From the NCBI RefSeq assembly GCF_037176765.1, contig NC_090023.1, forward strand, positions 99,991,366 to 100,055,365: a DNA stretch of 64,000 nucleotides, read 5' to 3'. Shown one piece after another: positions 58,059 through 64,000 of the stretch. The position numbers were made by a program, and so were the translations under genes. This stretch comes from Anolis sagrei (Eukaryota > Chordata > Lepidosauria > Squamata > Anolidae). Position 1 is the first letter of the stretch. Every line of letters begins with the position of its first letter. The notes beneath the pieces were generated by a model, which searched no databases, was not told the DNA's origin, and saw nothing but the letters and a program-made list of their open reading frames with translations.

Positions 58059-58062
58059 ACCT

Positions 58063-58235
58063 ATGAGTGCAATATGCTCACTCCTAGCTGTTCCTGTAAC
58101 CAATCTGGCTGCCATGGTTTGAACTAACTGGAGTTTTCGAACATGGTACAAAGGCAGCCCAATGTAAAGCGCATTGCAGAAGTCCAGCTTGAGGTTACCA
58201 GTGTGTAGATTACTCTCTGTAGGCCCACCAATTCT
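58063..58235 (-). mobile_element. L2 LINE coding fragment
   Basis: The minus frame reads GNLKLDFCNALYIGLPLYHV and RKLQLVQTMAARLVTGTARS, the same block as SRLDYCNALYVGLPL in the L2 at 26376. It is short, isolated and adjacent to the HERC2 CpG island. Confidence 0.8.
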
Positions 58236-58299
58236 AGAAAGGGGCACAGCTGGTGTGGCAAGCACTCCTGACCACGGCATTTCCCAGGCTCACGTCTGC

Positions 58300-58930
58300 T
58301 CTAGAGGGACTCTAAGCGAACCATGTGACATCAACCCAGCCTCTCCCTCCCTCAAATCCCCATGCCCTCCCCTCTGATCCGCCTTCTCCTGCGACTCTAT
58401 GGCAACCGGCACCCTTCTTGCCGCTTCTTCTCTATGGCCAAGGGAACACGTCCCGCCTTCCTCGCCGGGGATTGGCGGGACCGGACGGGGAGCGGCAAGC
58501 TCTGATTGGAGTGCTCCTCGGTTCCTCCTGCGCTCTGGCGTAAGTGGGCGGAGCCAAGGAGGTGGAGCAGCAGCAGCAGCAGGAGTAGGAGGGGGATTAG
58601 TTGGGCGCTTGTGCAGCCGCCGCCGCTGCCGCCTCCTCCCCCGTTGCTGCCGGGCCGAGTGAGGCGGGCGGGCCGCGGGAGCCTGGCCTTGGTGAGTGAG
58701 TGAGTGAGTGCGGGCAGGAGCCGGGGCGGAGAGCGAGGCCGGGAAAGGCGGGCCCTTCCCGGGGAGGGGGAGGGGGAGGGGGAGGGGGAGGGGGAGGGCG
58801 GCCGGGCTGGGCCTTCGCCTGAAGGGGAGGGGTCGTCTGCTGCGGCCCACCGCCCTCGCCCTCCTCCTCGGCGCTGGCCAGAGGGAGCGGGGCTGAGCTG
58901 AGGCCTTGGGGCCCTGCATGGAGACCCGCC
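58300..58930 (+). promoter_or_regulatory. HERC2: HERC2 promoter CpG island
   Basis: A dense CpG region with CCAAT-type words (GGGGATTGGCGGG near 58468; TCTGATTGGAG near 58500), GC boxes (GTGGGCGGAGCC) and no TATA. It precedes the exon 1 donor at 58692. A (GGGGGA)n run follows in intron 1 at about 58762-58798. Confidence 0.8.
58560..58691 (+). other. HERC2: HERC2 exon 1 (non-coding)
   Basis: The exon ends GAGCCTGGCCTTG before a strong donor GTGAGTGAGT. The start is approximate. It carries no HERC2 coding sequence, which begins in exon 2, as in mammals. Confidence 0.6.
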
Positions 58931-59299
58931 GCCCGTGCTCTAGTGGGGTGTACAACGGCATAGTGACATGGTGGGCCCTTCTGTAAAAGGGCGGAATCAA
59001 AGATGGCTTTGAGGGAAGATTGCCCTCTTAATATTGCCCTTCAGTGGATATGGAGGGAGGCCCTAATGTACTCTAGATTGACAGGGGGTCCCCTTAAAAC
59101 CGCGTCTGGCCCTGGGGATTCATGGGCGGCGGAGGCAAGACCTATCTATGAGAGCATAAGTACATTGTGTCCCACAAGTAAACATTAACAAACGCATATT
59201 ATAATATACATACACACACATGTCTGAAGGAATACTTTTCTATGGGAGCATTAGTACATTGTGCCCTAGAAGTACCCATTTACAAACACATAACATTAT

Positions 59300-59305
59300 A
59301 TTATG

Positions 59306-59342
<37 letters not shown>

Positions 59343-59580
59343 GCCTGAAGGAATACCTTTCTATGTTAGAAGTACATCGTGTTCCAAAAGGGAAAAAACA
59401 CACAAATGCTATATATATATATATATATAGTATATTATGTAAGGCTGAGGTAATACTTTTCTATGGGAGCATAAATTCAGGGTTTCCCAAAGTCTGTCTC
59501 TCTCTCTCTCTCTCTATATATATAGGAAAATTAACATGTGCATATTATATATATATATATATATATATGCATGCAATATA
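59300..59580. repeat. AT-rich microsatellites
   Basis: Three (TA)n runs (about 59309-59329, 59411-59429, 59547-59568), one (CA)n and one (CT)n stretch lie in a row between short repeats of ATACTTTTCTATGGGAGCAT. Confidence 0.85.
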
Positions 59581-59786
59581 ATATGCATACATTAATCATA
59601 TATATAATATGTAAATTTAAAATTATAATAATAATTATTTTGTAAATAAAGGTACATTTAGCAGCTCTACCCCATTTTCTCTATGCATGGCAACTTTTAG
59701 GGTGTCCTGTTCTATAATCAGACTTACAGATACCATTTTAAATGACTGGGAGTGTTTAAAGGGTGATTCTGCACTGCCTTGTTTTG

Positions 59787-59990
59787 CCATTATTTATTTA
59801 TTTTTTATTTACCACACTTTTACCCCACCTTTCTCACCCCGAAGAGTACTCAGGGCAGCCTCACAATGGCAAAATTCAGTGCGAGATATACATATACGTA
59901 TCGGTAAATAAACAGTGGCATTAAAATCAGCCGTTAAAATCACAAAATCCAGATCATATTCCAGGGCTAATGCGAGTCATTTTCACCTGT
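59787..59990 (-). mobile_element. L2-type 3' end
   Basis: A TTATTTATTTATTTTTTATT tail is followed by ACTTTTACCCCACCTTTCTC and CAGGGCAGCCTCACAATGGC, the L2 3' block reversed. Confidence 0.55.
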
Positions 59991-60099
59991 GATTTGTGTT
60001 AGATTGCTGTTGCACTCCATAATAGCCCAAAATAAAACAGTTCCAAAATTATAAACTGTCAAGGGTGCATGTGTTTTTTGTAGGTGTACTCCATATGTG

Positions 60100-60510
60100 C
60101 ATAGCAACCCCTCTGAGGAATGGCTTAAGGAAGTGAGTATATTTAGCTTGGAGAAAAGAAGGCTGAGCGGGGTATGATAACCTTATTTAAATATTTGAAA
60201 GGACGTCACATTGAGGGGGAGCAAGTTTGTTTTCTTATGCTTTGGAGACCAGGACTCTGAGCAAAGGATTCAAATTGCAGGGAAAAAGATTCCACTTAAA
60301 TATTAAGAAGAACTTCCTAACTGTGAGAGTGGTTTGGTAGCGGAATATGCTGCCTCAGGATTGTGGTGGAGTCTCCTTCTCTGGAAGTTTGTAAACAGGG
60401 TGGTCATCTCTCAGTGGTGTTTAATTGTCCATGGTTGCATGAGGTTGGACTGGATAGTTCTTGTGGTCTCCTCCATCTCCATTTTTCTATAATTCTCTAT
60501 GTATATAGTA
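60100..60510 (+). mobile_element. CR1 LINE 3' fragment
   Basis: TTTAGCTTGGAGAAAAGAAG, GAAGAACTTCCTAACTGTGA and GGTTGGACTGGATAGTTCTT are the CR1 C terminus and 3' UTR words. It ends near TATAATTCTCTATG, a decayed 3' repeat. Confidence 0.75.
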
Positions 60511-60709
60511 TAAAAGAGGCTTGCCCCGCCCCTTCCCATCCTATAGTTCTTCTGTCAGAGACAGAGTTGCATGGCTGTAGAAATCATAGGCACAGTGGTA
60601 GTGGCAACAGCAGTTAGAGTGTGGTTTCTGCAGTTGCAGGACATTCGTTCTAGCTTAAAGGCAGTACGGTAGTTTTCATGTTTCTCAGGATTTGAGGCAC
60701 ACGGCAGGA

Positions 60710-60746
<37 letters not shown>

Positions 60747-61542
60747 CTGAGGATCTGATGTGAATTAGTATGTGTGAACTCTTGAGTAGGATCTTCCTGC
60801 CTCCCTGTTAGTGAGGAGAAAGCATGATCCTCACCCCTCCCCTTCATTGTTAACCCCCCCCCCCCTTTTGGTTTTATTCTTTTGTTTTCAGACATGGCCT
60901 CCAAGTGATTGATAAGCAGTGTACTGCAATATTGTGGATGGGTAGGCTGATGTTTAAGAACACCATTTTCCACCTCCTTCAAAGCTCTAAAATAAAAAGT
61001 TATTTGGGAACACATTTGCAACTTCAAGCAGATGACAGGAAAGTGTTTTTGTGACCACAACAGGTCTGTCTTGTTATGGAAGCAGTTAGAGTAGGTGGCC
61101 AGACTGAAATGCTAGGCAAAATATGTGGAGTGCTTCTTTTTTGTAGTGGGAATGTCGAGCTCCTTCACTTGCATTTTCAGGGTGAAAAGGGGTGAATGGT
61201 TTGGATTTGCTGGCTTGTATAATCGTCAATCAATTATTTATTTCATGCACCAGTTAAAAGTCTGAAGGATAGCAGCAGAAGGAGCACAGGTTTCTCATAG
61301 TGTAGCGCTGGTGCAGTAGAGGAGGATTTTTGCTTTGGGTGGAGACTTGTGTGACATAAACAGTGTTCTGGCAAACAAAGTAATGATGCTCTTGTTTCCC
61401 TGCTTACAGCTATCTATAGTGGTACATCTTATACTGTAAAGAGTTTTTAGGAGAGAATGGAAACTATCTTGGAAGAGTAGGTGTATATGCAAAGATAATT
61501 ATGTGTAGATTTTTATGGCCTCTTCCTTTTATTTTATGACAG

Positions 61543-61654
61543 GTTGCCCAGACAGCTAAAAAGGCTGGCTGGAAAAGGAAAGATGTCTTCTGAATCTTTC
61601 TGTTTGGAGGCTCAGACCAGATTTGATTCCAAATGGTTGAAGACAGACTTACAG
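61543..61654 (+). CDS. HERC2: HERC2 exon 2, first coding exon (CDS 61583-61654)
   Basis: The exon follows acceptor ATTTTATGACAG. The CDS starts at 61583 and encodes MSSESFCLEAQTRFDSKWLK plus TDLQ, 24 codons ending in phase 0 at donor GTAAAA. From memory, human HERC2 begins MPSESFCLAAQARLDSKWLK TDIQ, so about 19 of 24 residues agree. HERC2 is a very large (about 4800-residue) HECT-type ubiquitin ligase with RCC1-like domains; it acts in DNA-damage signalling and centrosome and protein quality control. This exon carries only the N-terminal start; all domains lie beyond the window. Confidence 0.92.
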
Positions 61655-64000
61655 GTAAAAACTCTTGTTAGTGTGCATGAGTGATTGACCGTAATGTGAG
61701 ATACTGGTTTTTTTTAATGCAATACATTCTGTTTTGCTAGCTAAAAAACATAGCCAGAGAATTGGAATGAATAAGAAACTTGTAAATATATTGATCTGAC
61801 AGCTGCTCAACAGAAAGAAGTGAAAGCATGTTTTTATGATTTCAGTGTACTTAAAGCTTTGATTAAAGGCATATTGATTTTTATATTTGAATCTGCCTAC
61901 TGATAGTTCTTTCCTATTTAGATAGTCTCCTATGATATGTTTAACATGCTAGCTATAAATCCATTTGGTCTGCGTTGATCTGACTTCTGTACATAAACTA
62001 TTTCAAATTAAGGCTGACAAAGGCTTGGTGGTGAGAGTGTTTAAATGGCTATGTTAGCATTCTTTAGGTTGGCGTTTAGCTTTGCTATGGCTGGCCGCTT
62101 TCTGTTGTTATTTTACTTGTAACCAGCTATACCAATAAATAACCAGTAAAAACAGTAATAATATGTCCAGATGCTTTGGGCTTTACTCTGCCAGTATCTG
62201 CCAGGACCATAATGGGTGGGGATTCTGGGGGGCATCCAAAATATCTGGAGATCATCCGGTTCAGGAAAGCTAATTTGAGTAAGTAGGCCTATGAGTTAGC
62301 AGGAGTAGGTAGATGGGCTTGTACATCTGTGTATGTCGGAGCTGTCCATTGAAAAATCCCTTTTAGTTGATAATTCTGTCATATTCTTAATCCTGGCAAA
62401 AACTGAAAACCTGGGATTCCAGATTCTGTCACCATGGTGCAAATGGATGGGTAGCCCTGTGTGCATGCTGATCTCTTAAAAATTTAATAGCTATCTTGTT
62501 TTAATCTCCAGTCTTTAGTGCAAAGATAAGAAGTAGAAGTGGTCCAAGTTTCCATGATTGCTGTGATAATTATCAGTCCGCCCCAAGTGGTATGTGGACC
62601 CAGTTATGCAGCAGGGCATACTGTGGAAATATTTTTTTTAATGCTGGATAGGACGGCGGTTAATTGGAATAGCGATACTTTAGGTAGTTTCATTTTCATA
62701 GGCAGTTCGTTATCCAAGGGGTATAGATTTATCAGAATTCCAGGACACTGTAGTGGCTGGGGGCTCATTAAAATGGTGTGCTCCAGGAGACAGATGGATT
62801 TGGATAATTCTTTTGTGCTTATTGGAAATTTTCCTGTCTCATCAGCAGGTGATTCCATGATATGTGGATGATTAATGAAATGGGAATTACCACATATATT
62901 TTTGTATAAATATTAATAAGACCAAAAGTTGCCCGCCAAATCCCCGGTTGACTTTCCCATGGGTCAATATAAATACTCTGCATAACTTCTTCTCTTTTTG
63001 AATGCCTGGGCACAGTAGTTCCACTAGAGGAGTGCTGAGGAATGTGGAGTAGGTGATAGGTGGAATAGGTGACTGCCACGTTTTCCCCCCAAGCCAACTG
63101 TCCTCTCACCCATCACTATTGCTGTGCTGCTAACATTGTCTCCTCCTTGGGTAGTGAGGCACTGTGCCTGCGCTTCTGTTCCTTTTCTGGTTCTGACAGT
63201 GATGGCAGTGTGCTTCTGTCCTCTGGCTCCCAGGTGGCAGGACGACCATGACAGGCCTTAGGGCTAGTAGCAACATCTGCCATTTTCATAGCAGCCCCAC
63301 AGTGTGACTGGCAGCATGGGAGTTGGAGGAGTGCACCACCATCAGAGCTTGAGAAGGCATAACCCAAGCCCAGAGCCTCACTGCCTAAAGGGGGTGGCAG
63401 CAACAAGTGAGATGGGAGATAACCTGGGCTAAAGAGTGACCTTCCATCTGCTTACTCACATGCTGAAATGAATCTGTTAATTCTAAAGGGGCCATATTCT
63501 TTTATATGGATACACCCATATTTCATTGCTTAATTGTTGCTATCACATAATAGTTGCACCCTTTTTGTGGTCCTGGCGTTGGTATTTTTGTATTCCCTGC
63601 CTGATAGTTGGACCCCCTGAAAGGGGGGAAAGTGTGCCTATTATGTAGTGAAATACGGTATGTTTATTGTAGAACAAAAGTAAAAAAAAAACAACTTACA
63701 TTTTTTTGGTTGATTAAATATTCACCCCCTGTGAGTACTTGGTAGAAGCATGATTGCCAACATTTAGAGCTGTGAGTTTTCTCAAATATCTCTTTGTCAG
63801 CTTTGCACATCTGGATCCTGCATATTTGCCCTTACCCTTTGGTAAAATTGTATCAGTTGTGTCAGATGGACCCTGTGACAAATGGCAACTTGCATGATAT
63901 CTAATCTGAGAATGTTTTTTCTTTGATTGGTCTCTTCAGAACTATTTGGATTCTTCTTTTTCCAGCATTTCATGTCCATTTGTCTTTCCCAAATCTTACT
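61655..64000 (+). other. HERC2: HERC2 intron 2, 5' part
   Basis: No further HERC2 exon was found, so the intron continues past the right edge. A weak palindrome (63520-63660: ATATTTCATTGC... with GTGAAATACGGTA) may be a MITE. 63690-64000 has words of a Tc1-like element (GATTAAATATTCACCCCCTG, CTTTGCACATCTGGAT), too diverged to classify. 63100-63420 has two modest open frames on opposite strands with no recognised motif. Confidence 0.6.

Larger units (their letters stand above)
40331..58290. other. NIPA1-HERC2 intergenic region
   Basis: No host gene was recognised in the 18 kb between the two divergent promoters. Besides the listed elements it holds AT-rich simple repeats (40395-40570, 40625-40790, 41229-41262, 42350-42540), and stretches with no recognised content at about 43180-43500, 43700-44680, 45290-45690, 46200-47120, 49050-50130, 50660-51700, 53270-53930 and 54430-55280. 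The CTC/ATTA runs are simple repeats. Confidence 0.6.
58692..61542 (+). other. HERC2: HERC2 intron 1
   Basis: The intron runs from donor GTGAGT to acceptor TTTTATGACAG. It holds a G-rich run (58762-58798), AT/CA microsatellites at 59300-59580, an L2 tail (59790-59990), a CR1 3' end (60100-60510), a (CT)n(GT)n run (60713-60747) and a poly-C run at 60846. 60750-61540 shows nothing recognised. Confidence 0.8.

Noticed and set aside
63116-63406. Opposite-strand frames in HERC2 intron 2
   Set aside because: No splice sites or motifs support coding. They are not HERC2 sequence.

Overview
The window is vertebrate nuclear DNA, almost certainly from a squamate reptile and most likely a lizard. The repeats show this: many tRNA-headed SINEs of the Sauria SINE type, 5S-headed Sauria SINE pieces, L2 and CR1 LINE 3' ends, hAT and mariner relics, a small Helitron and Penelope-like ends. 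Species cannot be read from the sequence. No tools were used, so family names rest on recognised motifs.

Two host genes are certain. NIPA1 (minus strand) is complete: five coding exons at 39953-39806, 31143-31096, 24690-24600, 21867-21707 and 20419-19908. They join in frame to a 319-residue magnesium transporter. Its promoter CpG island lies at about 39770-40330, and the 3' UTR may run to about 13310. HERC2 (plus strand) begins in a CpG island at about 58300-58930. Its first coding exon (24 residues) is at 61583-61654, and the gene continues past the right edge. The two genes are head to head about 18.6 kb apart. A third CpG island at 7850-8420 sits downstream of NIPA1, where the known gene order NIPA2-NIPA1-HERC2 places the NIPA2 promoter. 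No NIPA2 coding exon is visible, but a well-formed small exon candidate lies at 1791-1724 on the minus strand.

The rest is repeat-rich intron and intergenic DNA. 1-7850: presumed NIPA2 intron with several MITEs and a CR1. 8420-13310: spacer with an older LINE fragment. 13310-19907: presumed NIPA1 3' UTR holding SINE, L2 and CR1 pieces. 20420-39805: NIPA1 introns, with a Helitron, a long-TIR DNA element, a 14-copy tandem array next to an L2 with an open 579-codon reverse transcriptase frame, a roughly 860-bp inverted-repeat structure, a hAT element, a twice-interrupted CR1, nested MITEs and a 157-bp-period array next to exon 1. 40330-58290: intergenic, with nested transposons (mariner with a SINE inside it and an LTR-like fossil inside that) and a SINE split by another SINE. 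58930-64000: HERC2 introns.

No new protein system was found. The most unusual signals are structural: repeated use of one target site by a hAT MITE inside another MITE, a MITE-derived tandem array next to NIPA1 exon 1, and a short copy of CpG-island sequence inside a nearby LINE fragment.
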